The notes: generated from the sequence alone by a model not told the origin. Shown: positions 10,922 to 22,398, numbered from the stretch's first letter. The stretch is 64,000 nucleotides of DNA from Lecanosticta acicola (GCA_963674455.1 CAVMBE010000105.1:1-64000); one strand, 5' to 3'. Numbers and translations: made by a program.

Positions 10922-12633
10922 TCTGGCGGGCGGCGATGGGAAGGGAGCAGGGAAGGTGCGGGATTATTTTAGACTGCGACACGGCCGAGCTCGGCAGTGG
11001 TGGGAGGGCTCAGTGCTGGTCGAGGTGCGATGATGCTGCTCTGCTTTGCTTGGGACGAATGCAGTAGCCGTAGCAGTAGCCGCAGCAGTAGCCCGGCGAG
11101 CGCTGTCCGGACGGCGTGGGCGGAGGGAGCAGCGGCGACAGCAGTACCACCACCGACGGCGCATGAGACAGAGGTGAACGACTCCCGACCTCTCGTCCCG
11201 CAGCAGCGCCAGCGTCTACGACTGAGATCTCTCTCCCCTGCACAGCGCACAAACCCAAATCGCGCCTGGCTCCGGGGCGGGCGGTGACGTGTGAGAGGGG
11301 GGGTTGGTGGAATGATATAGCAACTAAGGTAATAGCAACTCTTCAGGCAGAATTATTATTCTTGCAGGATGATGAGCTGACAACAACAACAACCACACGG
11401 CGACGACAACAGCAGCCACGAAGACGAAGCGGCACGGCAGACGACGGGCGCGGGTAGTGAGGAACGTGATGAACAGGATTCCCGCACAACCACAACCGCC
11501 AGCAAATCAGGTCGATGGATTAATTCAACGCCATCTCACACGCCGCGCTAACTCGACCACCATGAGATGTGGGGTCTTCCTCCTCGATCAACACAACAAC
11601 AACAACAACAACAACGCCGTATACAGACGCCTTGGTAATTGCTGTGAAAGGTGATGGAAGGAAACACAGACGGTCAGCTGCTGCCAGGCAGAAGAGATGC
11701 CGGAACCCAATAATCACCCAGCTGCAACACCAGCAACGCAGCAGCTTGCAAAGTCCACAGGTCCTCCCAACCGACCTCCTCGTAGGTTCACAGCGTGATG
11801 GTGGCGGAAGCCTCTGGCGCCCAGCACGACTCAGGACCACACATGCGAGGACGTCACCTGCTTGATGCCCTGCTCCCAAAGAAACAGGAAACCCTTCCAT
11901 GCACGACCTGCCGCAATGGCCAAAGTCGAGAAGTAATCAATCTTCTGGCCTCGCGTCTCGCAAACGCCGGAACATGGACGCGTATCGATGCACGGTATAC
12001 TCATCCGAGAAGTTGCTGCAAGATCTCGCCTCAGCTTGTTCTAGACGCTTGACCCACAAGCCGCGCCACTTCGGCGAAAGAGAGAAAGAAAGAAAGGGAC
12101 AGAAGCAGTCATCGGGGCGAAACCACTCGGAGAACAAATCGCCTACCTTGACAGTACTAACAGCAGGCAGCTCCAACATTGTTGTTCACAATGCAGCGCA
12201 GCCCACACAATGAATCATCTTCCACCACCACGACCTCCATATCAATTATGAACAGCGCCCAACCCAACGCGCTGGTAGCGAGAACAAAGCACTCCCACAC
12301 TCCCAAAGCAATCTAGCCACCAGAGCCCCGGCATAGTACACATAGCACCGACGATCACTTTCCCAAAGCTCTCTGCCATGCGTGAGAGCAGTGCAGTGCA
12401 AATCGCGACGTGCGATCCCAGCAAGCCGCCTTCGCATATAGATAGCTCGCTCCTTCCGTAGAGAAGAGGATCTCATCAAACAATATATATTTCATACTTC
12501 CTCGAGTCGAGTCCGCTCTGCCTGTGAAAGCTATATGTACAATACAGTAATCGTTGTGCTCGATACATGTACTGATCGACACCGGTTCCATCGGCAAACG
12601 CCTCCCTCCTGGCATGGCATATGACGAGAAAGA

Positions 12634-12666
<33 letters not shown>

Positions 12667-12948
12667 ACAGTGAGGGCTATCTCTGCAGACCAAAAAGATA
12701 ATGACCGCGTCCTGGGGTCGGCGAAGAGGCTCATCAGGGCGAAGCCAAGAATATCACGCCTGACGTGACAAAACTCAGGGAACCCATGCCTAAGTCTTCC
12801 ACGTGTTGCGTCAGTCCCCAGCCATCGGCCATCCAGACCGGGGCCTTTCCAAGCGATCAACTCCCGTCACCGACCAGAAAGCAGCAACAACCGGCTGTAG
12901 CGGCAGATAAACACCATGTCTTGCGTGCGCCCCTGTCGACCGCCGCGC
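10922..12948. other. 2-kb intergenic region rich in triplet repeats
   Basis: I find no supportable gene. The region contains GTAGCA repeats near 11061-11095, CAA/AAC runs at 11380-11420 and 11590-11615, and a (GTT)10 run at about 12634-12665 near the 3' end of the golgin gene. Open frames up to 126 codons occur on both strands, but they cross these repeats and resemble nothing. It must include the SRPK promoter and the golgin 3' UTR. Confidence 0.55.
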
Positions 12949-15900
12949 CTATCGGCTCGTAACAATGCCCATGAGCTTATTCCGATCCTCCTCTCCAAAC
13001 TGAAGCAGCTGCCCCAGGACGGGCACCAGCTGCATCTGATACTTCTTCTCCCGCTGTTCCAAGAACTGGAGCAGTACCGTCCGGAGATATCCCAGATCAG
13101 GCCCGCCGTCTTTAGACGCCGCTTGGGTGTTCCCTCGAGGGACGGGCGAGGTTACCCTCGAAGAGTCCACCGACGATCGGGAAGGCGTGCCGCTGCCCGG
13201 TCTCTGCTTATTACCCATTGATCTCAGTGTCTTGAGCTCCTCTGCCATGGTCCGGGAAGAAGCCTGGATCTTGTCGATACGGGTCTCGCGTTCCTGGAGC
13301 TCTTTTCGAAGCTGGAGCTTTTCCTTCTCCAGCTCGCGCGACTGACGGTCTGTCTCGTCAAAGGATTCCTGCAACTGAGCCATGGCTTTGCGGGTTTCGT
13401 TCAAGCTCTCTTGCGCCCTGGTGGCAGCTTCCTGCAGTTCCGTCTGCCGGCTCTTGGACGAAGCTTCTTTGCGTTCAGCCTCTTCACGAGCCTCTTTCGC
13501 TCGGTTCGCCTCCCGCTCAGCGTCGCGAAGCTTATTCTTGAGATCTTCAATCTCCCGTGCCTTGCGGCGACCGATGGTGCTGGCTTCATCTTCTGCCCGA
13601 TCGCGTTCTTCAATGGCGAGGTCCATCTTCTCCTTCATCTCTTTGACCGTCGTCTCCGCCCGCTTCTCGACATCGGCCAGCAATCTACGCATCGTCTCTC
13701 CCTCACGACCGCGTTCGGACAGTAGGCGATGAGCGTCGGCGATCTCCTCCTCAAGACTTTCATTCCTGTCCTTGACCTCCTTCATCTGCGTCGCAAGCTC
13801 ATTTCTCTCGTCCCGCATACTGTCCATGAGACTCTGTGCACTGGCTTGCTGAGCCGCCTTCAGCTGAAGCTCGTCTCTGAGGCTCGAAGCTTCATCCGTC
13901 AATTTCTTGACCTGTTGCTCCAGCTCGTCGAGGCGAGGCCGCGACCTCCGGAGATCATCCTGGGTCTTCTTCAATTCACCTTGAAGCTTCTCACGGCTGT
14001 CTTGCGCTTCGTTGCGCATGCTTTCGCTCTTTTCCAGGTCCTTGCGGGCGGTCTCGTAAGAATCTTCAAGAGCCGAGCTCCGTTCCTCGCCCTTCTTAAC
14101 CTTGTCTTTGAGGGTGACGATCTCGCGATCCTTCTCACTCGCCTGAGATTTGTATTCCGCGATCTCTGATGTGAGATCCTTCTGTCTCGCTTCCAGCCTC
14201 TTGATGCTCGACTGGGACTTCTCCAAGTCAGCTTTGACGTTCTTCAGCTCCGCCAGCTCATCTGTGATTCTCTTCAACTGCACTTGAGCTTCGTGGTAAT
14301 GGCCTCGCACGTCGCAGAGATCTTTGTATCGGGACTGCGCGAGCTGATTTGCATCGGCAAGCTCTTTCTCCAACTCAGAGGTCCTTGTCCGAAGTGCTTC
14401 CAAGTCCGAAAGGAGGGAGGTATTCTTCGCGTCAAGTTCGTCTCCCTTGGCAGACTTAAGCTCTTCAAGTTCCTTCTCACACGTCTCTTTCGCCAATTGA
14501 AGAGACTGCTTCTCCTTGATAGTGCTAGCGAGTTGCTCTTTGACGCCCTCGAGCTCATCACGGGAAACACTCTTGTTCTTGAGCGTCGAAATTTCGGACT
14601 CCAAGTCGGCACAGCGAGTGTTGAGGGTGTCTCTTTGGGCCTCAGCGTCCTTAGTTTTCTTGCGGCGGTTATCGGCTTCCCTTTGCAATTCGTCAAACTC
14701 TTCCTGTAGTTTGTTGCAACGGTCTCGCGTCTCCTTTAGCTCATGCTTGGCGTTAGTCGCATCAGTTCCGTGCTCAAGCATGCTTTCCTGAAGCGAGTCT
14801 TTCTCTTCTTTAAGCTCCTCAATCTGCTCCAATAAAGCCGACTCGCCATGGAGTCGTTCTTGAAATTTCTTTATCTGGGTATCCTTCTCTGCGATGGTGG
14901 CTTGCAGCGATGCTACTTCCTTCTTGCGCTGTTCGGTCTGCATCTTGTCTTGCTCCGTACTTTGCAAGAAATCGGTCTTCTCTGCCAGATTGGCCTGGAG
15001 CTCGAGGATTTCCTCGGCCTTGGCCCGAAGAATCTTATCCTTGTCGGTGATGTTCTGGGTCAGCTGCTCGTTGAGGTCCTCCAAATATCTTCGCGCCTCT
15101 TCGCCCTCGTCACCAGCCTCACTTCTCTCCTTCATGGCATTCGTTATCTGCGCGAGAAGAGGCACCATGGGATTATCCCCAAATTTGGCCTTGAGCAAAA
15201 CGTCGGGTGCCAGCTCTGGATCGCGGAGGAGGTCTTCGACAGTCACCTCCTGGCTGGTGGCGAGAGACGCAGACGACGATGTAATGTCTGTCTCATTATC
15301 AGACTTCTTCTTGGCTTTCGGTTTCTTCTTCTTGTTCTTCTTTTTCTTTGCCTCGCCAGCTTTAGCCAGTTCGTCTGCGGCCTCTGTCGCTGGCGTTTGA
15401 GCCTCACTTCCCGGGGGCAGGCTACTCGAAATGGTGGCCTCTGAACCACCGCGAGATCGCGGCTCAGGTGCGCTGCCAGTATCCATGCTGGAGGTCTGAA
15501 CGCTACCGTCACCTCCACTGCCTCCATCTGGTTTTCCACCATCGGCTGTGGACTTCTGAATCTCAGCCCTCTCACATTTGCCACAATTAATGATTGTTTG
15601 ATAAGCCTCATCCCGCTGTGCAATTGCCTGCTTAAGTTGGCTACGCAAGCTGGCTGCAACTTGCTCATGGCCCTTTTTGGCTGCGAGCAGCCTCTGAGCC
15701 TCGTCGCGTTCGTCTTGAACTTCTTGAGCCTTCTTCCTTGCGTCTTTTAGAGAAGATTCGGCTTGTCGCAAATGCGCAATTGTTTTGCTGGAATTGTTGA
15801 CCTCGGCTTCAAGTCGCTTAGCTTCAAATTGGAGGCTGTCGAATTCTTGCTCCTTTGTTCGTTTGCTGTCCTCGGCAATCTTGACCTGCTCTCTAAGCCT

Positions 15901-17259
15901 GTTGACAAGGTTCTGCAAGATCTCCAGACGTTTCTCCTGCTCCGCATGTTTATTCTCCGCATCTGCGCGAGCAGCATCCGCTTTCTCGGTTGCTTCTTGA
16001 GCTTGTTTCAGCTGGTTGCGGCTGTTCTTGTTCTCATTCTCGAGGTGGGCAATTTCGTCGGCTCTCACACGGACCTTATTATACATGGCATCTAGATCGA
16101 GTTTCTTGATCTCCATATCGTGGCGCAAGCTCTCGTAGTCCTGTGTCAAGGTAACATTCTCCTCGGACAGCTCGTTAATGTAGTCCGTCTGCTTCTTGAC
16201 TTCCACGGCATGTTCCGCCTTGAGCCTTTCAAGGGCGGTATTGTGCTCGGTGTCACGCGACACTTCGTCCTCGTAAGAAAAGAATGCACCGTCATCCTCG
16301 GACACAGGCGCGTTTGTGGTCGAACGAGCCGCGTCTCCATTGGTCTCCTTTGCATTCGTAGGCCCGGAGTTGTTCTGCTCAACAGGAGCCCTATCTGCGA
16401 CATCATCGCCCCCTTTCTCTAGGCCGGCAGCCTGATCAAACGCCTCCTTGGTCGTCTTCTCCGCTTCCTCGAGCTTGGTTTTGAGCTCATCGCGCTCCTT
16501 AAGCGCTTGCTTGTGTTGCTCACTAACCTTCTTCAGCTCGTCCAGAACCATGCTGCTTTGCAAGCTACGCTGGTTTAAGAATTCGACCAGAGCGCCGGGA
16601 TCAGAAATAGACGTCAGCGGCGTGTGTTCGCGTAGGGTAGCTTCGAATGGCTCTATCGATGCGACGTGGGCGTGGGCGGTACGATAGTTGCGTAAAAGAT
16701 CTACACATAGCGAGTTCTGTGAGTACAATAAAAGGATCCAATCCCTGTGTAGTGGTATGGACTTGAGCATACCTTGATAGCGTGCGGTCAGTGTATCCAA
16801 CTTGGCCAGCTTCTGCCGCACATCCAAAGGTAGATCCTCTTCTTCTGCCTCTTCCCTGCCCTTGCCGCTGCTGCCATTGCTATCAATGCCGCTTTCTCCC
16901 TTCTTGACGTTCTTCTCTGCACTTTCTCCATCGCTCTCCTTCCCAGGCAGCGGCGTTGGAGCGCGACTGCTCCCCATATCTGAAAGATCATCGCCTATCA
17001 CGAAGTCCTCAGGGTCCGGACCTTTCGCCGCCGGACTCCCATCGCCAACCTTTGCATCTGCCACGCGCAGTCTGCTCCCAGCTCTAGGCCTCGTGCTCGG
17101 GGAGCCTGTGCGGCCGCTGCCTCTTCGCACACTTGGTGAACGCTTCGCCGAAGATCCGCTCTTGTGTTGCTGCTGTTGTTGCTTCTGTTTCTCTTGCTCC
17201 TCGGCTATCTTACCGTCCAGGAAGTCGAGATTGAGGCCTTTCTGCAGACGCTGGAACAT
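12949..17259 (-). CDS. IMH1: GRIP-domain golgin, Imh1-like coiled-coil tether
   Basis: Long coiled-coil protein that tethers vesicles at the trans-Golgi. The family is recruited by Arl1-GTP through a C-terminal GRIP domain. CDS = complement(join(12949..16700, 16773..17259)), 1412 residues. The start is the ATG of MFQRLQKGLNL; an upstream in-frame GTG is not used. The N-terminus is disordered and Ser/Pro-rich. A conserved block (RTAHAHV, IEPFEATLREHTPLTSI) is near residues 180-215, followed by about 1100 residues of Glu/Lys/Leu heptads broken by a Lys-rich disordered patch near 630-660. The last 50 residues carry the GRIP signature YLRTVLLQFLE...LVPVLGQLL. The 72-nt intron is a multiple of three without a stop, so retention would insert 24 residues. 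Function is from family knowledge; the symbol is by homology. Confidence 0.88.
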   Translation of the reverse strand: MFQRLQKGLNLDFLDGKIAEEQEKQKQQQQQHKSGSSAKRSPSVRRGSGRTGSPSTRPRAGSRLRVADAKVGDGSPAAKGPDPEDFVIGDDLSDMGSSRAPTPLPGKESDGESAEKNVKKGESGIDSNGSSGKGREEAEEEDLPLDVRQKLAKLDTLTARYQGMLKSIPLHRDWILLLYSQNSLCVDLLRNYRTAHAHVASIEPFEATLREHTPLTSISDPGALVEFLNQRSLQSSMVLDELKKVSEQHKQALKERDELKTKLEEAEKTTKEAFDQAAGLEKGGDDVADRAPVEQNNSGPTNAKETNGDAARSTTNAPVSEDDGAFFSYEDEVSRDTEHNTALERLKAEHAVEVKKQTDYINELSEENVTLTQDYESLRHDMEIKKLDLDAMYNKVRVRADEIAHLENENKNSRNQLKQAQEATEKADAARADAENKHAEQEKRLEILQNLVNRLREQVKIAEDSKRTKEQEFDSLQFEAKRLEAEVNNSSKTIAHLRQAESSLKDARKKAQEVQDERDEAQRLLAAKKGHEQVAASLRSQLKQAIAQRDEAYQTIINCGKCERAEIQKSTADGGKPDGGSGGDGSVQTSSMDTGSAPEPRSRGGSEATISSSLPPGSEAQTPATEAADELAKAGEAKKKKNKKKKPKAKKKSDNETDITSSSASLATSQEVTVEDLLRDPELAPDVLLKAKFGDNPMVPLLAQITNAMKERSEAGDEGEEARRYLEDLNEQLTQNITDKDKILRAKAEEILELQANLAEKTDFLQSTEQDKMQTEQRKKEVASLQATIAEKDTQIKKFQERLHGESALLEQIEELKEEKDSLQESMLEHGTDATNAKHELKETRDRCNKLQEEFDELQREADNRRKKTKDAEAQRDTLNTRCADLESEISTLKNKSVSRDELEGVKEQLASTIKEKQSLQLAKETCEKELEELKSAKGDELDAKNTSLLSDLEALRTRTSELEKELADANQLAQSRYKDLCDVRGHYHEAQVQLKRITDELAELKNVKADLEKSQSSIKRLEARQKDLTSEIAEYKSQASEKDREIVTLKDKVKKGEERSSALEDSYETARKDLEKSESMRNEAQDSREKLQGELKKTQDDLRRSRPRLDELEQQVKKLTDEASSLRDELQLKAAQQASAQSLMDSMRDERNELATQMKEVKDRNESLEEEIADAHRLLSERGREGETMRRLLADVEKRAETTVKEMKEKMDLAIEERDRAEDEASTIGRRKAREIEDLKNKLRDAEREANRAKEAREEAERKEASSKSRQTELQEAATRAQESLNETRKAMAQLQESFDETDRQSRELEKEKLQLRKELQERETRIDKIQASSRTMAEELKTLRSMGNKQRPGSGTPSRSSVDSSRVTSPVPRGNTQAASKDGGPDLGYLRTVLLQFLEQREKKYQMQLVPVLGQLLQFGEEDRNKLMGIVTSR

Positions 17260-17584
17260 GGTTGCGCCGTTGTCCTCCACGTAGTGAGGCCTGAGCTATC
17301 GATTCTCATCGTAATCGCGGTTTTGTGACTTCGCCGAGTCGGTTTCAGATCCTCTGATATCCTATACCGACTCCATGTACCACTCCTCTAGTCCGCGTAA
17401 CGCAATCAGTAGTAGGTGGTTGTGGTTGTCTTTGTCAGTGTGACAAGGAGCCGAATCGCAACGCGGGAATCCGGCGGGCTGAGCCGACGCTGAGTCAGGA
17501 GGAGGATCGGCCTCGATCACATTTTCGCTGCATATTCGAGAAGCAACAAACGCTTCTCAATCAACCTGGACCAGATTGGCGACA
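17260..17584. promoter_or_regulatory. Short divergent promoter between golgin and HGH1
   Basis: The two start codons face away from each other with 325 bp between them, so both genes must be driven from here. I see no strong TATA box. The segment carries a TGAGTCA-like site inside a GCTGAGTCAGGAGG context near 17490, which resembles the AP-1/Gcn4 consensus (inference only). Confidence 0.55.
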
Positions 17585-18882
17585 ATGCCGACCGAATTGG
17601 AAGAGCTCGTCGAATTCCTCCACCATGGGAACACCCAGATTCGTACGTACTTCTTCTACGGAATCCTCGTCCAGAGTCTAACGTACATCAGGTCAAATTG
17701 GTGAGGAATACTCTTTGTTATTCAACACGAAAAGCGAGAAAGTCCCTGACATCTTACGGCAGCCGCTGAGAACCTGGTCGGCTACTCAACAGCACAACCA
17801 ACCCTGTTCAAGCGGAATCAACTCGAACCTATAAAGGACCTCAAGCTCCTGGTCAAGGACTATGGACCAATTGCCAAGAATGCTCTCACTATGCTTGTCA
17901 ACGTCTCCGAGGACAGCGAGGTCGTAAAGAGCTTAGCGGACGACGATGCTTTCATCGAGTCGATATTACGGAGGGTGACCGTATGTCAGTAAGCGCGCAT
18001 CTTTTTCCTCGAAGCATGACTAACCACATCAAGGATGCCAAAGAGCCAAACGCAAGCCTGCAATGCATGCTTTTAGCCAATATGGCCAAGGCATCAAACA
18101 TCACGAAGCTTCTCATGTTGAAACGAGAGGTGCCCAAGCCTCTTTCAACCTCGCCAATTGCCATTGACCAGCTCCTGGACTGCTTTGTCAAAGGAGCGAG
18201 TGGGAGCTACAACAAGAACGCAGATTACGACTACCTCTGCTATCTGTTTGCCGATCTGGCCAAACACGAAGAGGGTCGGAAGCATTTCCTGACAGCGAGG
18301 GCTGAAGGCGAAGCCGCCGAGGTCGAGGACATCATCCCGCTCACCAAGCTTGTGGTGTTCACAGAGCACGCCTCTGTCATTCGCCGGCGGGGGGTAGCGA
18401 GCACCATCAAGAACGTCAGCTTCGACTTTCACGCTCATCAGGAGCTTCTCGCCGCAGACGGAGTCAATCTACTTCCATACCTCCTGCTCCCACTTATGGG
18501 TAGCGAGGAATACTCCGATGACGATTCCGAAGGCATGCTGGACGAGTGCCAATTGCTTCCTCCAGACAAGGAGCGCGATACGCAACCGGATATAATTTGC
18601 ATCCATCTGGAGACACTGCTACTTCTTGCATCGACACCCAAAGGCAGGAAGAGGCTGCGAGACGTCAAAGTGTACCCAATCATTCGCGAGTTACACGCCC
18701 ATCTCGACAACGAGGACGTGACAGAAGCATGCGACCGGCTTGTGCAAGTTTTGATGCGAGGAGAGCCAGGAGATCCGGATCCTGCTGAAGCAGCACGAGC
18801 GTCTGCCATGGCCCAAGAAGGTGCTCCGCGCGTGCAGGAGATTGAGGAGGATGAAGACGAAAAGATTGTCGATGTCGTGTAA
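17585..18882 (+). CDS. HGH1: Hgh1 homologue, armadillo-like eEF2-folding adaptor
   Basis: Hgh1 recruits chaperones (Hsp90 and TRiC/CCT) to nascent eEF2. CDS = join(17585..17642, 17692..17700, 17763..17980, 18034..18882), 377 residues, near the family length. The protein is all-helical with armadillo-like repeats. Recognisable segments include QIRQIAAENLVGYS (18-31), the central RRGVASTIKNVSFDFH block and the C-terminal LLLASTPKGRKRLRDVKVYPIIRELH (DUF383/DUF384 regions), then an acidic tail EEDEDEKIVDVV. Exon 2 is only 9 nt (GTCAAATTG). Splicing it in restores the conserved RQIA; skipping it stays in frame but deletes three residues. Introns are 49, 62 and 53 nt, and those before exons 2 and 4 contain CTAAC branch sites. 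Confidence 0.93.
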
Positions 18883-19456
18883 AGACAACGCAAGAGATCC
18901 TGACGAAATGGAGAGCTTCAGGCACTAGTATCACCGGATAGTCGGCTCTCGTACTCCATTACGAGAGCATCAGTATGCGCCGGCAGATCTCCGAGCGTTA
19001 AAGTTCTGCGCCGCGTGTTGTATCTGCTTTTCACACGCCACCACCTAAACGAGTAAAGCATCATACATCGTCGGCCGCGTCCCAGAAACTCTGAGGTAAA
19101 CTACCATCGCTTTCATACTGACTCCGCTGATAACAGGCGCTATACCATACTACAAGCGGATGGCTGCAGCCCCACCGCGTAGGCACGCTCCACAAGCGCC
19201 CTCCGCAATGGTCAGCATCATGCTGAAGCATCGAAGTTGCCCTGGCCTCGGTTGGACGCTGCAGGACGGCGCGGCATGACCTCACGAATCGTGAAGTTGT
19301 TGGAGGGTCTTATGCATCGACCTTCATGATGCGCTGTTCAAGTACTGCGAGGCGTCTGCTCCATCCAGTTGGTTCAAAGACAGTCGACGTCCTGCGTTGT
19401 GTGACGTTAGAGTTATCTTTTATCCCGATTGAACCAGCGAGTTGCGCGTCACCAAG
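18883..19456. other. HGH1 3' flank and lipase promoter
   Basis: No gene seen. The end of the region is the upstream sequence of the secreted lipase. Confidence 0.5.
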
Positions 19457-20774
19457 ATGAAGCTCAGTCTCATAGGTTCAGTTGTCTCGCTTGCTGCGAG
19501 CACAGCAGCTTATGGCCAAAATGCCTTCATGAGCCGGCCATCATATGGACTTCAGAATACCAGCGCCCCGCCACTACCACCGAGCAAAGATTCTTGGTAA
19601 TTATTCAATCGCTAGGAAAAGAGCCCGGAGCTGACATGCTGCAAGGTACACCGCGCCTAATAACTTTGAAGCTGCTGCTCCTGGAACAATCCTCAGACTG
19701 AGGCAAGCTCCTGGGAACCTGACAGGAGTCCAGGTCAACTCCAGCGTAGCCTACAATATCCTTTATCGAACCACCAATAGCAAATACCAGCCTGCATGGG
19801 CGGTCACAACACTTCTGGTCCCCACTCATCCAGATGGCAATGACAAGCTGCTGTCATACCAAATCCCGTACGACTCTGCAGATGTGGATTCCAGTCCTTC
19901 ATACGCAATGTACGCGACTGGCGTTGCGGACGTCACCGCTGCCTTAGGGAGAGGGCTGTATGTCAACGTGCCAGACTACGAAGGACCGCTCGCCTCGTTT
20001 ACTGCCGGTGTCATGTCTGGCCACGCGACACTCGACTCCATCCGGGCAGTCCTTTCGTCTGGGTTCGGTCTGGATACCGATAGTACCAAGTACGCCATGT
20101 GGGGCTACTCCGGAGGTGCACTTGCGAGTGAGTGGGCTGCAGAGCTGCAGGTACAATATGCTCCAGAGATGAACTTCGCTGGCGCAGCTCTCGGTGGTCT
20201 CACCCCAAATGTCACTAGTGTCGTGGTTGCCGTTTCCGGTACCCTCGAAGCAGGCCTCATTCCGGCTGGTATCGTCGGTCTTTCAACTCAGTACCCTGAG
20301 CTCTTGGAGTACTTGAAGGGAGCGCTCAATCAGGACGGCCAATTCAACGCCACTGGCTTCTTTGCCACCAGAAACTACACCTTGGTCGAATCAATCGTGG
20401 CATATATCAACCAGGACATTACAAAATACTTCAAGACCGGCGTATCTGCGCTTCAAGCACCGATTCCCAGTACGATCATCAACCGAGACGGTATCATGGG
20501 ATACCATGGCTTCCCAGAAATGCCCATCTTTGCCTACAAGGCCATCATGGACGAGGTGAGCCCGATCAACGATACCGACAAGTTGGTGAACCGTTACTGC
20601 GAAGTTGGCGCTACGATTCGATACGACCGCAACACTATTGGCACACATACTTCTGAGGCTACCAATGGCGACGCACGAGCAGTGCAGTTCTTGACGAGCG
20701 TCCTTGGTGGAAATTACAACGCGACAGGATGCCAGATCCAGAACGTTACGGTCAATGCCACAGCTTCTATGTAA
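19457..20774 (+). CDS. Secretory lipase (LIP/CAL-A family)
   Basis: Extracellular alpha/beta-hydrolase of the fungal secretory lipase family (PF03583 type, like Candida antarctica lipase A), which hydrolyses triglycerides or long-chain esters. CDS = join(19457..19596, 19646..20774), 422 residues. The signal peptide is MKLSLIGSVVSLAASTAAYG. The nucleophile elbow GYSGG puts the catalytic Ser at residue 202. The downstream Asp and His are expected in the NRDGIMGYHG/EVSPINDTDK and IGTHTSEA regions. At least eight N-x-S/T sequons are visible, consistent with secretion. The 49-nt intron (GTAATT...CAAG) is in phase through a TGG codon. No lid truncation or frameshift is visible. The partner genes around it do not suggest a cluster. 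Confidence 0.92.
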
Positions 20775-21464
20775 AAGAGCGGCGAGCGATAATGAGAAAT
20801 ATGATAATTCACACAGTGTAACAATGACTACGCCGGCAGTCTAATAATGAACAGCACATCTGCGGCAACGCAGAAGTCATCAGCTCATCCTACATCTACT
20901 TCCCTCCCCTTCCTGACTATCCCACAACATCCGTGCTTCAGAGCACTTGCGATGATGGCGGCCATTTACAAGGCTTCAGTCACGACGCTTTACAAGAATC
21001 CCTCACGTGCGCAGCACCAGACCTCAAATTCTATCCGCAGCGGCTGGCGAGAATTCTGCTTGACCGATCGGTATGCCGTCCCTCGACGATATTGTTCTGT
21101 GATGAGCATCACGCTGCGTCGCAGCCCATTGACCTTACTTGGTCTTTCGGCCCTACAACCCTCGCATTGTACGGTCTTCACGTCATTAACGTAAATGGGG
21201 CTTTGGCTTGGTTGCGGCGCAAGAAAGTTGACGTGGGAATTTGCTGAGTACAAAATTGTTATCAATGGATGAGGTGACTCGGTGGATTATGAGTGTTCTT
21301 GAGTAAAGTAGGTGTATAGAAATGGGCATTCGGCGCTGGTTGTTGATCAAAGAGACTTCTGGACCAAGCACATCTGCAATTTCGACCGCCTTTGCTCCCT
21401 GAGAACTACGACTGACGCCCAACTTCCAAACTCCACTGGGCAAGAAGAAGCACTTTCGGCCACC
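20775..21464. other. Lipase 3' flank
   Basis: No gene supported. Frames of about 90-115 codons on both strands have no recognisable domains. Confidence 0.45.
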
Positions 21465-22398
21465 TACCGCGACTGCACCGAAGTGAAAGCAGAATGTCGT
21501 GTCGAAGGTACGACTCTTCCGTACCGGCAAAGTCTCGGAGCGAAAGCTTTCTCCCTCGTCGTCTTTGTGCTGTGCACGGTTCTATGGCTCCACTTCGGCA
21601 TAAAGCGGAAGACTTGGATAGTTGCCATCACTCTTGTTCTGGGTCGTGTAGGCGAGGCTGCCGGATATGTCGGGAGATCGATGTTGTGGCACGATCCATA
21701 TAACGACACCGGATCCACCACTCAATTTGGGAGTACCTATCCAAAGCCCCAAAGTCCACCATATGCTGTTGCTGACATATCTCTGCAGACATGCTGACTT
21801 GCTCCTCCAGTCTTCATCACCGCCTGTGTTCATCTTACTTTGAAGCATTTGGTGGTTGCCTTAGGAAGCGAGCATTCACTTCTCAGACTTCACTGTAAAG
21901 CTGGGTCTTCATAGCCGCGGACATCCTCGTCAAAGCTGCTAATGGGGCAATCTCAGCAGGTGGTTCGTCCGCCCACTCTGCTTCCGCAGGGACAGATATC
22001 GCATTAGCCGGCATTATTTTCCAAGTGATCGCTCTGGCGACTTTAGGCCTCCTTTAGTTAATTAACTTTTACCACGTTGTGAGGAACCGCTCGAAGTTCC
22101 CATTAGGAGCGCTCACTACGGCTCGCTCAAGCGAGTCCAGATCTTTGTGGTTGGAGTAACATTGGCCTACCTGACCATTCTAGTGAGATCCGGATATGGT
22201 ATTGCCGAGCTGGCTGGTAAGTGGCGTAATGAGGTCTATGCCAATGAGGTTGAATTTATTATATTGGATGGAGTCTTGATCACGATCGAGACTCTGGCCT
22301 CGACGACGTTGCATTCAGGATATTGCTTTCCGTTGCCCGCAGCATCTTGGGACACGGGCCGGGTTGGAGATGAAGGGTGTCGATGCAGATTGATCTGA
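21465..22398 (+). pseudogene. RTA1-like multi-pass membrane protein, decayed
   Basis: Remnant of the fungal RTA1/RTM1 family (seven-helix membrane proteins linked to lipid-stress and drug resistance). Matching segments appear in order but in different frames: CTEVKAECRVEGTTLPYRQSLGAKAF with a first helix and GRVGEAAGYVGRSM (frame of 21465); LAPPVFITACVHLTLKHLVV just after an in-frame TGA at 21795-21797; WVFIAADILVKAANGAI...FQVIALATLGLL in another frame and ended by TAG at 22055-22057; and VQIFVVGVTLAYLTILVRSGYGIAELAG...ILDGVL in a third step. Two nonsense codons and two frameshifts cannot all be removed by plausible introns, so I call it a pseudogene. An intron ending near 21810 could explain the first stop only. 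Confidence 0.65.

Noticed and set aside
11457..12213. Several plus- and minus-strand frames of 80-126 codons
   Set aside because: They read through CAA/GTT repeats, overlap each other and look random in composition.
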